From assembly GCA_003635255.1 (NCBI GenBank), contig PYJC01000065.1:1-64000 (forward strand): DNA of 64,000 nucleotides. Reading direction: 5' to 3'. Each line of letters begins with the position of its first letter. Position 1 is the first letter of the stretch. The notes beneath the pieces were generated by a model. It ran no database searches and was not told the DNA's origin. It saw nothing but the letters and a program-made list of their open reading frames with translations. Position numbers and translations under genes: made by a program. Shown here one piece after another: positions 47,384 to 57,477 of the stretch. The DNA comes from Candidatus Poribacteria bacterium (GTDB taxonomy: Bacteria > Poribacteria > WGA-4E > WGA-3G).

Positions 47384-48238
47384 TTACAGCCCCGCGTTTT
47401 CCCAGACCTGATCGAGTGATTCCGCAGTCGCTTTTGCCGCATCGGCGGGTTCCATGCCGTTCACCTCTTGGCTAAAGGGCTCCGGTGTCACAGGTCCCTC
47501 GTAACCAATTTCTGTCAGAATCTGCATCAATTCGGTGAGCGGAATTACACCGGTCTCAGCCGGGAGGCATCTGATGTTATCAATCTGATCATCCGGGTCA
47601 ATGCCAGCCGGAGCATCGTTGATATGGACGTAAACGACATCCGATGCAGAGAGTTTGCGCACATCGTCAACCGTGGAGCGACAGGTGTACCAGTGCCACG
47701 TATCAAAGAGTAGTCCAACGTTCCCCGTACCGACAGCGGCAGCAAGTCCTAACATTGCGTCCATCGAATAGGCGAAGAGGTATTTGGAACCTTTACGGCT
47801 CGTTGCGGGTCCAATGAACTCCAGTCCGATGGAGTGTCCATGGTCTTTGAGAATCTCGGCAACACCACGCAACCGTTTAACAGAAAAGTCCCAGTTCTCC
47901 TGATACGTCATATCGTTTGAGGCGGGACCGACAACGGTAGTCGTCCGGTAGCAACCGAGTTCCGCTGCGAGTGCCGCACGTTCCGGCAACTGCGCTAAAC
48001 CGGCATCATAGTCGGCATCGGGACCGCGCCAGTTAACACCGAACCCCCATCCACCCATAGCAATCCCTGCTTCCGACCAGAGGTCTTTGACGTATTGCAC
48101 GGAGTGTTCTTGTGCAATTTGATTGGCTTCGTCGATGTTCAGATCAAGACCTTCAAAACCAGCGTTCTTTGCGAGGTCTAAGCCTTCTCTCATATCTGCC
48201 CGGATGCCAATTGCACCGGTACTCAGGTTCTTAAACAT
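47384..48238 (-). CDS. sugar phosphate isomerase/epimerase (xylose isomerase-like TIM barrel)
   Basis: GLEFIGPATSRKG...NVGLLFDTWHWYTCRST...VVYVHINDAPAG; GPVTPEPFS. Confidence 0.88.
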   Translation of the reverse strand: MFKNLSTGAIGIRADMREGLDLAKNAGFEGLDLNIDEANQIAQEHSVQYVKDLWSEAGIAMGGWGFGVNWRGPDADYDAGLAQLPERAALAAELGCYRTTTVVGPASNDMTYQENWDFSVKRLRGVAEILKDHGHSIGLEFIGPATSRKGSKYLFAYSMDAMLGLAAAVGTGNVGLLFDTWHWYTCRSTVDDVRKLSASDVVYVHINDAPAGIDPDDQIDNIRCLPAETGVIPLTELMQILTEIGYEGPVTPEPFSQEVNGMEPADAAKATAESLDQVWENAGL

Positions 48239-48266
48239 TGTTTCTCCTTCTTTACTTATAGCAGAA

Positions 48267-48295
48267 GTGTTTTTGCTTGGGTGTTTCCCCATAGG
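48267..48295 (+). repeat. copy of the GTGTTTTTGCTKGGGTGTTTC mini-repeat
   Basis: GTGTTTTTGCTTGGGTGTTTCCCCATAGG. Confidence 0.75.
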
Positions 48296-48349
48296 AAGAA
48301 AAGATTAGAAGGTTGGAAGATTGGAGGTATCCTTCCATCCCAACGCCTT

Positions 48350-49066
48350 CTATCCTTCCATCCTCAATTTTTCGCCACGCAAAACTTTCGCAGCGACAGC
48401 CCACGGATAATCCTCGTCCTCTGCTTTTGCGTCGCGGTACGTCGGAATCCAGATCCAGCGTTCTTCGCCAGAACGGTTCGGATGGCTCGAATGGAGCGTC
48501 AAATCGTGGAAAAAGACGGCACCACCCGCTTCGATCTCCGCAGTGACAGCAAGGTTTTCGTCAACTGCCCCCGGACGGAGCCGATTTCCGAAGCCGTGTC
48601 CGTCACTCGCATCGCCATCGTGGACAATCGCGGATTTGTGGGAACCCGGAAATAGTTTGAGACACCCATTTTCAACAGTCGCATCGTCAAGTGCCACCCA
48701 GATTGAGATTTTGTGCGCACCGTACCAATAGGACCAATCTTGGTGCCAAGGACTCGCAAACGTCGTCGACGCACTCTTAAAAACCACCTTATCGCTCAAA
48801 AACTCAATATCTGGTGCGAGGATGCCTTCTAAGATGTCAAGTAACCGCGCGTCCCCCACTGCGGTTTGAAAAACCGGACTCCGCGCAGCTAAACCCACAT
48901 ATACCCCGTGTCCAGCGGCTGCACCTGTCTCCACTTTAACGGCTTCCAGAATGTCAACGCACTCTGACTTAAGCCGTTGGACTTCGCTTCGCGTAAATAG
49001 ATTTCGGGCAACAGCGAAACCGTCTTTTTTAAACTCGTTGCGGAGCGTTGTCATATCAAATGTCAT
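48350..49066 (-). CDS. phytanoyl-CoA dioxygenase (PhyH) family protein
   Basis: EFKKDGFAVARNLFTRSEVQRL; PWHQDWSYW; LTLHSSHPNRSGEERWIWIPTY. Confidence 0.9.
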   Translation of the reverse strand: MTFDMTTLRNEFKKDGFAVARNLFTRSEVQRLKSECVDILEAVKVETGAAAGHGVYVGLAARSPVFQTAVGDARLLDILEGILAPDIEFLSDKVVFKSASTTFASPWHQDWSYWYGAHKISIWVALDDATVENGCLKLFPGSHKSAIVHDGDASDGHGFGNRLRPGAVDENLAVTAEIEAGGAVFFHDLTLHSSHPNRSGEERWIWIPTYRDAKAEDEDYPWAVAAKVLRGEKLRMEG

Positions 49067-49071
49067 CTTTT

Positions 49072-50145
49072 TTATGCCTCTACAGCTGCATCAATCTCGA
49101 CTTCGCGCCCTGTCTCACCACTTGTGAGCAGCCCTTCCATCATCTGCTGGACAATCAACCCGTGACGAAGCGGTGCCTTGCAGGTTACGTCATCTAAGAT
49201 GCATTCAATGAAGTGATCAGCGATAGCGTCCCACGACTTTCCATACTTACTCTTTGGAAGCTTCGCGTCTATGTCCTCAAATTCACCTTTTTTGTCGGTT
49301 CGGTAGAGTCGCAAAGGTTTCAGCGTCGCCCCCGCCTCTGTACCGAACAACTCGATCTGAAATTCGTCGGGTTGGTGCGATGCCCAGAAACTTTCCACCT
49401 GTAAGCCGACACCCCCTTCAAAGGTAATAAACCCACCAGCGTAATCATCAGAATCGTATTTCTCGTAGATCTCTTTAGGGGCTTTCGTCCCCCTCCAGTA
49501 GCCGAGTCCTCGAGGTCCGAACTTCGCCCCAGCAGCACCGAGTACCGCAATTGGCTTTGGTAATCCGAGAATCCACCATGCCGAGTCAAGCACATGGACA
49601 CCCATATCCCGAAATGCGCCGCCACCTTTCTGGATGAAACCGAGATTCCATGCCGGGATACCACTCCTACGCACACTCCGTGCCCGCGCGTAATAGAGTT
49701 CTCCAAAATAATTATCGCGTGCGAGATTGCCGAGATATTGGGTGTCATTCCCAAAGCGCGTAGAGAGCGACATCATATTGACGACACCCGCTGCTTCCGC
49801 TGCTGTGACCAATTTTTGTGCCGCTGCCTCAGAATCAGCAAGCGGTTTCGTTACCATGACATGCTTACCGTTCCGCACCGCTTCTAACGCGATCGGGACG
49901 TGCCACTGATTCGGCGTGCCGACGAAGACTGCATCAATATCATCGGCTTTGCACATCTCTTTGTAATCTGTGTAGAATTTAACCTTCCCAGGTAAATCTT
50001 TAGCGAAGGCTTTCATCCGATCTTCGAGTAGATCGCAGAGTGCGACGACATTGCCTCTCGGATTTTCGGCGAGTGCCGTGCCGTTGGGTCTGCCGATACC
50101 CATACCGACGACAGCGATGCGGACAGTTTTCTTTGCTGATGCCAT
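49072..50145 (-). CDS. Gfo/Idh/MocA family oxidoreductase
   Basis: VRIAVVGMGIGRPNG; HVMVTKPLADSEAAAQKL. Confidence 0.92.
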   Translation of the reverse strand: MASAKKTVRIAVVGMGIGRPNGTALAENPRGNVVALCDLLEDRMKAFAKDLPGKVKFYTDYKEMCKADDIDAVFVGTPNQWHVPIALEAVRNGKHVMVTKPLADSEAAAQKLVTAAEAAGVVNMMSLSTRFGNDTQYLGNLARDNYFGELYYARARSVRRSGIPAWNLGFIQKGGGAFRDMGVHVLDSAWWILGLPKPIAVLGAAGAKFGPRGLGYWRGTKAPKEIYEKYDSDDYAGGFITFEGGVGLQVESFWASHQPDEFQIELFGTEAGATLKPLRLYRTDKKGEFEDIDAKLPKSKYGKSWDAIADHFIECILDDVTCKAPLRHGLIVQQMMEGLLTSGETGREVEIDAAVEA

Positions 50146-50176
50146 ATAATCTATCTCCAAATTTTGTAACGTGATA

Positions 50177-50740
50177 TTACTGGGGGTTCCCTTGGTGATC
50201 CAAAGCAGGGTTAACCTCGTTTTTGACCGGCTTAATCGTCCGAAGGTATGCCCAAATTGCTTTCAAGTCTTCATCGTTCATTTGCGCATAGTGTTTTACT
50301 GGCATAGGCGGCAAAATCTTCCGATTGCTTTCCACACCTTGGTGCCGTCCCGTACGCATCGCTTTGATGAACATCTCTTCCGTCCATTCACCCAATCCAG
50401 TCTCTTTATCGGGAGTCAAATTTGAGGCGAAACTGGTTCCAAACGCACCAGAAAAGGCTGATAATTGTGGGGCAGTTACGATGAAAATGCCCTCTCGGAT
50501 CATACGGAAATTATAACGTGGGGTAGGTTGTCCTGCAGGGTGTCCAGCGAGGTACATATTCATGTCGTAGTCGGCACCCACACGCGGCGTGTGACAATAT
50601 CCGCACGCAGCAACCGCGTCTACGAGGTATTTGCCACGCTGAACCATATCACTTTGACTCTCGACAGAACGGATGTTCAGCGCAATAATAGCACCCGCAA
50701 CAAGCACCACAACACAAAAGATTAAGAGATTTCGATACAT
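50177..50740 (-). CDS. membrane-anchored c-type cytochrome
   Basis: N-terminal TM; RGKYLVDAVAACGYCHTPR (CxxCH); MPVKHYAQMNDEDLKAIWAYLRTIKPV. Confidence 0.9.
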   Translation of the reverse strand: MYRNLLIFCVVVLVAGAIIALNIRSVESQSDMVQRGKYLVDAVAACGYCHTPRVGADYDMNMYLAGHPAGQPTPRYNFRMIREGIFIVTAPQLSAFSGAFGTSFASNLTPDKETGLGEWTEEMFIKAMRTGRHQGVESNRKILPPMPVKHYAQMNDEDLKAIWAYLRTIKPVKNEVNPALDHQGNPQ

Positions 50741-50822
50741 TCAATAAGTTCTCCTTAGATTCAAAGTTCCGACTCAATTTAGCACATCGTGCAAATAGAT
50801 GCAATAGAAATTACGCGAAAAA

Positions 50823-50845
50823 GGCGCGGTTTCAAACCGCGCCTG
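50823..50845. terminator. hairpin downstream of the TonB receptor gene
   Basis: AGGCGCGGTTTCAAACCGCGCCT. Confidence 0.55.
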
Positions 50846-50878
50846 CGTTGTAATTTTTTAAGTGAGATAACAACTATC

Positions 50879-53671
50879 CTAAAAGCGATAGGATAATTTC
50901 GCGTAGTAAAGTCCGCCGTTGAACCCGAAAGGTGCGGACCTTCTCGAATACGTGAACACACCGGGGGAGTCAACAATGACCTGTCCCCTGCTATCCGTTA
51001 AAGTGCCACCGCGCGACTGACCAATCTCATTCAGATCAGGTACTTGATCAAACAGATTGTTTGCACCAATGGTCAGCGAAAGCCCTTCGTTCAACTGATA
51101 ATTGCTTTGGATGTCGGTGAGCCATTTTCCGCCATAGGTTTGTCGTGCCGGATCGTCACCACTCCCTTCTTGAACGGTGTAGCTGCCGAAGTAGCGCAAA
51201 GCACCGCCGATAGTGAGATCACCGATCATGTAATCCGCGCTGATGTTAACGCGAGTGTTCGGCTGCCACTCCTCAATCATGGAACGTTCCTGTGACGGGA
51301 AGAGGGTATCCTCACGTCCGAGAAGGACTTCCGGGGCATCCACATCACCAATAACTTCAGTGTCCGCCCACGTCAATGCAGCTCTCAAATTAAGCAAAGA
51401 TTCATTGTCGAAAGCATAGAGGTAACCTGCAGCAACATCAACGCCTTGTGTGCGTGTCTGTGCAACGTTTGTGAACACCTGCGCGCTACTCGCACCTGCG
51501 GCGGCTAATTCGGTTATGTCATCAGCACTGAAACTACCACTCAGGACGATCCGATCATCGATTTGAATCAGAAAGCCGTCGATGCTAAGCCACATTTTCT
51601 CAAGCGGTTTCAACACAAAACCACCGGAAACATTGAATGCGGTTTCCTCTTTCAGTTCAGGAATTCCGAGTGCCCGTGCAGCATCGCTGTCATTGCGGAA
51701 GGTGCCGACTTCAAGGGCTATCAGTTCTTCTGTGTTTCCGTCCTTATCAAGATCGTCGGCATCTACTTTGAATTGTGTGCTGATGTTGTTGAAGTAGAGC
51801 TGCTGCAACGAAGGTGCACGGAAGCCTGTACTACCCGCAGCACGTACCGCAACCTGTTTCGTCAGGTCGTAGCGCGCCGTCGCTTTGCCTGTAACAGTGG
51901 CACCGAAGTCGCTATACTGCTCACCACGCACCGCTGCACCGACGAGGAGTCCCGTTCCAGGTTGTCCACTCAGATAAGATTCAAAGTCTGCGTAACCAGC
52001 GATGTTGGTTCGGCTTTCGTCCACTTCGTTGTCGGGTCGGAAGCCGGGGAAGACTTGGATACCACCAGAGGCACCATCTACGCCGAGTCCGGCGTTAATC
52101 CATGAGAGCGGTTCACCCGCATGGATGCCGTAACCTTCCCTACGGAATTCAATACCACCTGCAAGGTTGATAAGCGACGATTGATAGTCCAATGGATACG
52201 TGACATCTAAGTTGAACGCCGTTTGCGAAAGTTCAAAACCACCAGCATCTGCCGACGTTGGACTGCTCGGACCATAAGACGCATTCAGCGAATTTGAAAT
52301 GAGGAAGTCAAATGTATTCAATCCGTGATTGATACTGACATCAATATTCAGGTCGGTTGCTTCATGCGTCCATGCTAAACCTAAAGCAAGAGAGGTATCT
52401 CCAATGTCGGTGTTAATTTCTGGTAGGAATCCGTCTGGATAAATTTCGGGGACGGTTCGTGACGCTTGGTTGGCTCTACGATAGAAACCTGCACTGTTAT
52501 TTTGGCGCGTGGAGTGACCCCCAAAAGAGTAGAGCTCTAAGCCCGCCGCTAACGGAAGTCCGAAATTGTAAAATCCGACTTTTTGGGACGAATCGGCATC
52601 CCCAATTCGGAAATTCTGCCGTTCAAAGGTATATTCGCGCGGGTCAAACCAGACCGGTTTTTCTGTCACAGTGCCATCATCGTTTTCGATTTCAGGAATA
52701 TGGTCTGACGGTCTACCTTGATCTACATCCACCCAATCATATTGTTGCGTACCGGTAAGTCCCGCGCGGTTCGTGCGGTATCTGTCGCGCCATTCAGCAG
52801 TGAGATTCAGGAAACCGGATTCGCCGACTTTCATACCGTAATTAGCGTTCCCGTTCCATGTATCCCCATCGCCTTCGTAGGTCTGTCCCCAGTAGATGTC
52901 AGCATTGCCTGTATCAACATCGTCTTTGAGCACGATGTTGATCACACCGGCAATAGCGTCGGAGCCGTATTGCGCTGCTGCACCATCGCGTAGCACTTCA
53001 ATCCGCTCAATCGCCGCCGACGGAATCGCATTGAAGTCTGTTCCGGCAGTGCCGCGACCCACCGATGTGTTAACGTGCAGCAATGCGCTCTTGTGGCGAC
53101 GCTTGCCGTTGACCAGCACAAGCGTTTGGTCGGGTCCCAAGCCACGCAGCGTTGCGGGCCGTAGCGCATCTGTACCATCACTAATCGTCGAACTTGAGAA
53201 ATTAAAGGAAGGGACTAACATCTGAAGGACACGCCCCGTCTCAGATTGACCCGTAAGACTCAGCTGTTCTCTGTTAACCACTTCTATCGGCACCGGTGCC
53301 TGTAGTGCTCTTCTGCCTATACTACGGGTACCCACCACGACAACCGCTTCAACGGTTTGGATCGGAGCAAGTACTACCGTCACTTCGGTCTGTCCAGCAG
53401 TTGTATTAAGCCGTTTACTCGAAAATCCGATGGCTATTACGGTCAGGGCCTGCGTCCCTGTCACGTCGCTAAACATAGCGTTTCCAGATTCGTCTGTCGT
53501 CTCTTCTTGGGTTCCAATTTGTACTTTTGCTTCTGGAATGGGATTTCCATTCTGATCTTGAACGACTACCTTAAGTGCTTCAGCACTGGCAGCCATCGGC
53601 ATGACTAATGCAACGCCTAATAAAATCGTTACAACGCACCAGAAGTACCACTTATTACCTAAAATTGACAT
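50879..53671 (-). CDS. TonB-dependent receptor with N-terminal carboxypeptidase-regulatory-like domain
   Basis: Signal peptide; KVVVQDQNGNPIPEAKVQIGTQEETTDESGNAMF; plug IERIEVLRDGAAAQYGSDAIAGVINIVLK; C-terminal YYAKLSYRF. Confidence 0.93.
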   Translation of the reverse strand: MSILGNKWYFWCVVTILLGVALVMPMAASAEALKVVVQDQNGNPIPEAKVQIGTQEETTDESGNAMFSDVTGTQALTVIAIGFSSKRLNTTAGQTEVTVVLAPIQTVEAVVVVGTRSIGRRALQAPVPIEVVNREQLSLTGQSETGRVLQMLVPSFNFSSSTISDGTDALRPATLRGLGPDQTLVLVNGKRRHKSALLHVNTSVGRGTAGTDFNAIPSAAIERIEVLRDGAAAQYGSDAIAGVINIVLKDDVDTGNADIYWGQTYEGDGDTWNGNANYGMKVGESGFLNLTAEWRDRYRTNRAGLTGTQQYDWVDVDQGRPSDHIPEIENDDGTVTEKPVWFDPREYTFERQNFRIGDADSSQKVGFYNFGLPLAAGLELYSFGGHSTRQNNSAGFYRRANQASRTVPEIYPDGFLPEINTDIGDTSLALGLAWTHEATDLNIDVSINHGLNTFDFLISNSLNASYGPSSPTSADAGGFELSQTAFNLDVTYPLDYQSSLINLAGGIEFRREGYGIHAGEPLSWINAGLGVDGASGGIQVFPGFRPDNEVDESRTNIAGYADFESYLSGQPGTGLLVGAAVRGEQYSDFGATVTGKATARYDLTKQVAVRAAGSTGFRAPSLQQLYFNNISTQFKVDADDLDKDGNTEELIALEVGTFRNDSDAARALGIPELKEETAFNVSGGFVLKPLEKMWLSIDGFLIQIDDRIVLSGSFSADDITELAAAGASSAQVFTNVAQTRTQGVDVAAGYLYAFDNESLLNLRAALTWADTEVIGDVDAPEVLLGREDTLFPSQERSMIEEWQPNTRVNISADYMIGDLTIGGALRYFGSYTVQEGSGDDPARQTYGGKWLTDIQSNYQLNEGLSLTIGANNLFDQVPDLNEIGQSRGGTLTDSRGQVIVDSPGVFTYSRRSAPFGFNGGLYYAKLSYRF

Positions 53672-53863
53672 TTGACTGATTTATCCTCCTTAAAAATTGT
53701 ACTAGAAAAAAGATCGCATCATGTGACTTCCATGAATTCAAACACTATTTGTAATTATTCTGGCCGCAATGATTTACGACACATCCCCAATTATAGTAAA
53801 GTCCATAATTGTTGAAATACATCAAATCAAAGGGAGTCCGATCTCATTCCCCCTGATAAGGGC

Positions 53864-53893
53864 GTGTTTTTGCTGGGGTGTTTCCCCTAGGGG
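53864..53893 (+). repeat. copy of the GTGTTTTTGCTKGGGTGTTTC mini-repeat
   Basis: GTGTTTTTGCTGGGGTGTTTCCCCTAGGGG inside CCCCCTGATAAGG...AGGGGG. Confidence 0.75.
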
Positions 53894-54183
53894 GGGTAGC
53901 TTCGTAAAAGTGTTCACTTATTTTCGATTTTACTACACTGTTTAATTATGTATTATTTTTTTCCTAAAATGCAAATTAAAGTTGGAGAATAACACAGGGA
54001 ATCACTTTTTTTAACAATAAACTCTGTTTTATGCTAAAATGGGTGGAAGTTGTCCTTATGGTGCTGGCGGATAGAATTTTTGTATAGGGTTCAATTTTCG
54101 TATCCTTGAGTGCATTAAAAACCCATTTTTGGCAGGATTTTCACTCGTTATTGCGGAGAGAAACGGGAGAAAAATGCTCGGTG

Positions 54184-55779
54184 ATGAACTACCCATTGAC
54201 GCTCGCGCAGATTATAGAACACGCACACCGTATACACGGGGATAAGCAGGTTACGACACTGCTGCCTGACGGAACGCTACATCGTTATAACTATACCGCA
54301 TTATACAAGCGTGTGAAGCGATTAGCAAACGCTGTCACTAAATTGGGTATTCAGTGCGGTGACAGAGTCGCAACTTATGCTGCCAACACCTATCAACATT
54401 TAGAACTCTACTACGCGATTCCGTGCATCGGTGCTGTACTCCATCCACTCAATGTTCGCCTCTCCCCTGTACAGTTGGCACAAATTATCCATGAGGCAGA
54501 GGACAAACTGATCTTTGTTGATAGCACTTTTGCAGCGCAATTTAAGGCGTTACAAAGTAAAGTTGAATGTAATGAAGTTATCAACTTTGAACCGATGTCC
54601 GCTGATGCTAATACACTTTATGAGCAACTCATCTCTGAGGCTGCACCCGCATATACATGGGACATCCGAGATGAAAACTGGGCGATGGGACTCTGTTATA
54701 CCAGCGGAACGCAAGGTGAACCACGAGGGGTCCTCTACACGCATCGCTCCGTATTTCTCCACACGCTGGCGGTGAATCAAACTGATGTCTTCGGATTGAC
54801 GGAAGCAGATGTCGTCCTACCGCTCGTGCCGATGTTCCATGCCATGGCGTGGGGATTGCCTTACGCAAGTATGTTTGCCGGTGCAGATATAGTGCTATCC
54901 GCTGCCAAACCGGCGTGTATTGCTACCCTCATTGCTGAAACAGGGGTCACCGTCGCTGCAGGCGTACCGACAGTCTGGGCAGATGCCTATCCCGAATTAC
55001 GCGACAGAAAACAGGATATTTCCACGTTGAGGCGATTAATAGTCGGCGGAGAAGCGATGCCGTTGTCCCTCATTGAAGCCTACGAAAAGGAACTTGGCGT
55101 TGAGGTCTGCCACGCTTGGGGAATGACAGAAATGTCGCCAACTGGAACCTTCTCGAAGCTGCGCACTGCTCACCAAAGTTTATCGGATGCTGAGAAGTGG
55201 CAAATTAAAGCAAAACAGGGGAGACCTATACCGGGTGTCGAACTCCGTCTCGCAGCTGAAACATCTAACGGCTTCACGGAACTTCCTTGGGATGGCAAAA
55301 CAATTGGGGAACTACAGGTGCGAAGTCCTTGGACAGCCAATAGCTACTATAAAGTTGAACCCACCCCGGAACACTTCACAACCGACAAATGGTTACGCAC
55401 GGGGGATATCGCTACGATTGACGCGAACGGCTACATGCAAATTGTTGATCGAGCGAAGGCGATCATCCGAAGCGGGGGAGAGTCTATTTCAAGTGTCGCT
55501 TTAGAGACAGCACTGCTGAAACACCCCGATGTCTGTGAGGCAGTGGTTGTCGGTATACCTGACGAGAAATGGGGGGAACGACCGGTCGCGGTCGTTGTAC
55601 TCGCAGAACAAGCAGACGAAAACATCTCGGATATCCTCAAGCAGCAGCTCACATCTGAATTCTCTAAGTTCTGGATCCCAGATAAATTTGTCTTTGTTGA
55701 TGAAATCCCGAAAACAAGCGTTGGTAAATCCGATAAACGCGCGATTCTTCAGATGTTCGCACCAACGCTAAACGGGTAG
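54184..55779 (+). CDS. AMP-binding acyl-CoA synthetase/ligase
   Basis: YTSGTQGEPRGVLYTH; WGMTEMSPTGT; WLRTGDIATIDANGYMQIVDRAKAIIRSGGE. Confidence 0.92.
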   Translation: MNYPLTLAQIIEHAHRIHGDKQVTTLLPDGTLHRYNYTALYKRVKRLANAVTKLGIQCGDRVATYAANTYQHLELYYAIPCIGAVLHPLNVRLSPVQLAQIIHEAEDKLIFVDSTFAAQFKALQSKVECNEVINFEPMSADANTLYEQLISEAAPAYTWDIRDENWAMGLCYTSGTQGEPRGVLYTHRSVFLHTLAVNQTDVFGLTEADVVLPLVPMFHAMAWGLPYASMFAGADIVLSAAKPACIATLIAETGVTVAAGVPTVWADAYPELRDRKQDISTLRRLIVGGEAMPLSLIEAYEKELGVEVCHAWGMTEMSPTGTFSKLRTAHQSLSDAEKWQIKAKQGRPIPGVELRLAAETSNGFTELPWDGKTIGELQVRSPWTANSYYKVEPTPEHFTTDKWLRTGDIATIDANGYMQIVDRAKAIIRSGGESISSVALETALLKHPDVCEAVVVGIPDEKWGERPVAVVVLAEQADENISDILKQQLTSEFSKFWIPDKFVFVDEIPKTSVGKSDKRAILQMFAPTLNG

Positions 55780-55820
55780 CCTGAGGCCTCTACACCTCAC
55801 ACCCTAAAGGAGGAATTTTC

Positions 55821-56858
55821 ATGAAAATGAAAGCCGCTATCTATACAGGAATTGAACAAATTGCCATTCGTGAAGTTGAGCGTAACGAACCGCCACAGGG
55901 CTTTGTACTCGTCGACACCAAGCAAACAGGCATCTGTGGTAGCGACCTCCATAGTTATTTCGGGCACTGGGGACAATCGCATGAACACGCCGCAGGTCAT
56001 GAAACATGTGGCGTGGTCGTAGCACTCGGCGATGGTGTGACAGCCTTTGAGGTCGGGGACAAGGTCGCCGTGGAATGTTTTTCCCACTGTGGCACCTGCA
56101 AATATTGTGAGACAGGACAGTATAATCTCTGCTTCAATAGAGCCTGGATTTCTCCAAACATGCACGGCGGATTCGCTGAATACACCGCCACACACCATTC
56201 AGGTCTCTTTAAATTACCGAAACAGATGACCTTTGAACAAGGCGCACTCGTTGAACCACTCGCTGTTTCACACCGCGCCATCGCGCGTTCGGGGGCTAAT
56301 TCTCGGGACACAGTCGCTATTATCGGTGGCGGCACCATCGGACAATTCGCCTTGGCAGACGCGGTCGCCGCAGGTGTTAAAGAGACCTTGATTACTGTTA
56401 AATATGAACAGCAGGCGGAGTTGGCAAAGGCACTCGGCGCAGATCATATCGTCAACATCAGCGATACTGATGTTCAGGAATACGTCAAGGATGTCACAAA
56501 CGGTATCGGTTTTGACGCAGTCATCGAAACGGTGGGCGGAGCAGAGAACTTCAACACCGCAACAACTATCGTTCGGAAACAGGGGGCTGTCGTTCTGGTC
56601 GCGGGGTATTACAAACCCCTTGAGGTGAATCTTTCTACCATCGTCTGGTCAGAGGCATCCATTACAGGGTCCAACTGTTACGGCTATAGTGGAATGGAGA
56701 CAGACTTTGAAGCCGCGATTGAATTGATAGATTCTGGTAAGGTTGATGCCACAAAATTGGTGACGCATTACTATCCGCTTGAGGAAATCAGCGAGGCCTT
56801 CCGGGTATCTGCCGATAAAACCTCCGGCGCAATTAAGGTACACGTCTGTCAGGACTAA
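55821..56858 (+). CDS. zinc-dependent alcohol dehydrogenase (MDR family)
   Basis: GICGSDLHSYFG; GHETCGVVVALGDGVTAFEVGDKVAVE; CGTCKYCETGQYNLC. Confidence 0.93.
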   Translation: MKMKAAIYTGIEQIAIREVERNEPPQGFVLVDTKQTGICGSDLHSYFGHWGQSHEHAAGHETCGVVVALGDGVTAFEVGDKVAVECFSHCGTCKYCETGQYNLCFNRAWISPNMHGGFAEYTATHHSGLFKLPKQMTFEQGALVEPLAVSHRAIARSGANSRDTVAIIGGGTIGQFALADAVAAGVKETLITVKYEQQAELAKALGADHIVNISDTDVQEYVKDVTNGIGFDAVIETVGGAENFNTATTIVRKQGAVVLVAGYYKPLEVNLSTIVWSEASITGSNCYGYSGMETDFEAAIELIDSGKVDATKLVTHYYPLEEISEAFRVSADKTSGAIKVHVCQD

Positions 56859-56948
56859 CCTCTCCGTTGGTGAGGTTTGATGAAGATCAATTTATTAATT
56901 CGGTAATTCCGTATTCTGCACGAGGCGGGTGTCCCCCTGCAGGCGAGG

Positions 56949-56975
56949 GTGTTTTTGCTGGGGTGTTTCCCCTAG
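56949..56975 (+). repeat. copy of the GTGTTTTTGCTKGGGTGTTTC mini-repeat
   Basis: GTGTTTTTGCTGGGGTGTTTCCCCTAG flanked by GGCGAGG / CCTCGCC. Confidence 0.75.
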
Positions 56976-57024
56976 TATCCTCGCCTAATTACCGATTTAT
57001 TTTCTTAAACTTCATCAACCTCAC

Positions 57025-57288
57025 CATCACTGTCAATTTAAGAAAAACAACCGTCGTGGACCCAGGCCCCGTAGGTTCGGTTTCCTAGAAGAAACACCCC
57101 AGCAAAAACACCGAACCGAGTTTTACACAGATCCCTTGAAGACTTCAAAAACCTCTTCAGTCGCGTAGCGACGGCATCTGTGTAGAAAAGTTGGACATCC
57201 TGGACCCAAGCCCCGTAGGGGCGGCATCTACAAACATGATCCTGTGAAATGCTGTGGAATATCCCTAAATTGACCCTATGGGTTATAA
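57025..57288. repeat. second, more degenerate copy of the 34709-34984 element
   Basis: Colinear blocks: actgtcaatttaagaaaaacaaccgtcg; ccaggccccgtaggttcggtttcctagaagaaacacc; gccccgtaggggcggcat; ggaatatccctaaattgaccctatggg. Confidence 0.75.
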
Positions 57289-57477
57289 ATAATTCTGCAC
57301 AAACTACAGGTTTAATTTGACTTCTAAGTGGAAATAAGATATAATCCGTCATATTAAGGTGGAATATTAACCATTGGTAAATATATAGTTGGCTTGATAT
57401 CGACCCAACGTGATTAAATGGGTTATTTTGCTTACGGAGCAACTTAGGTTACAGATTAGAATAGAAGGATTCATACC

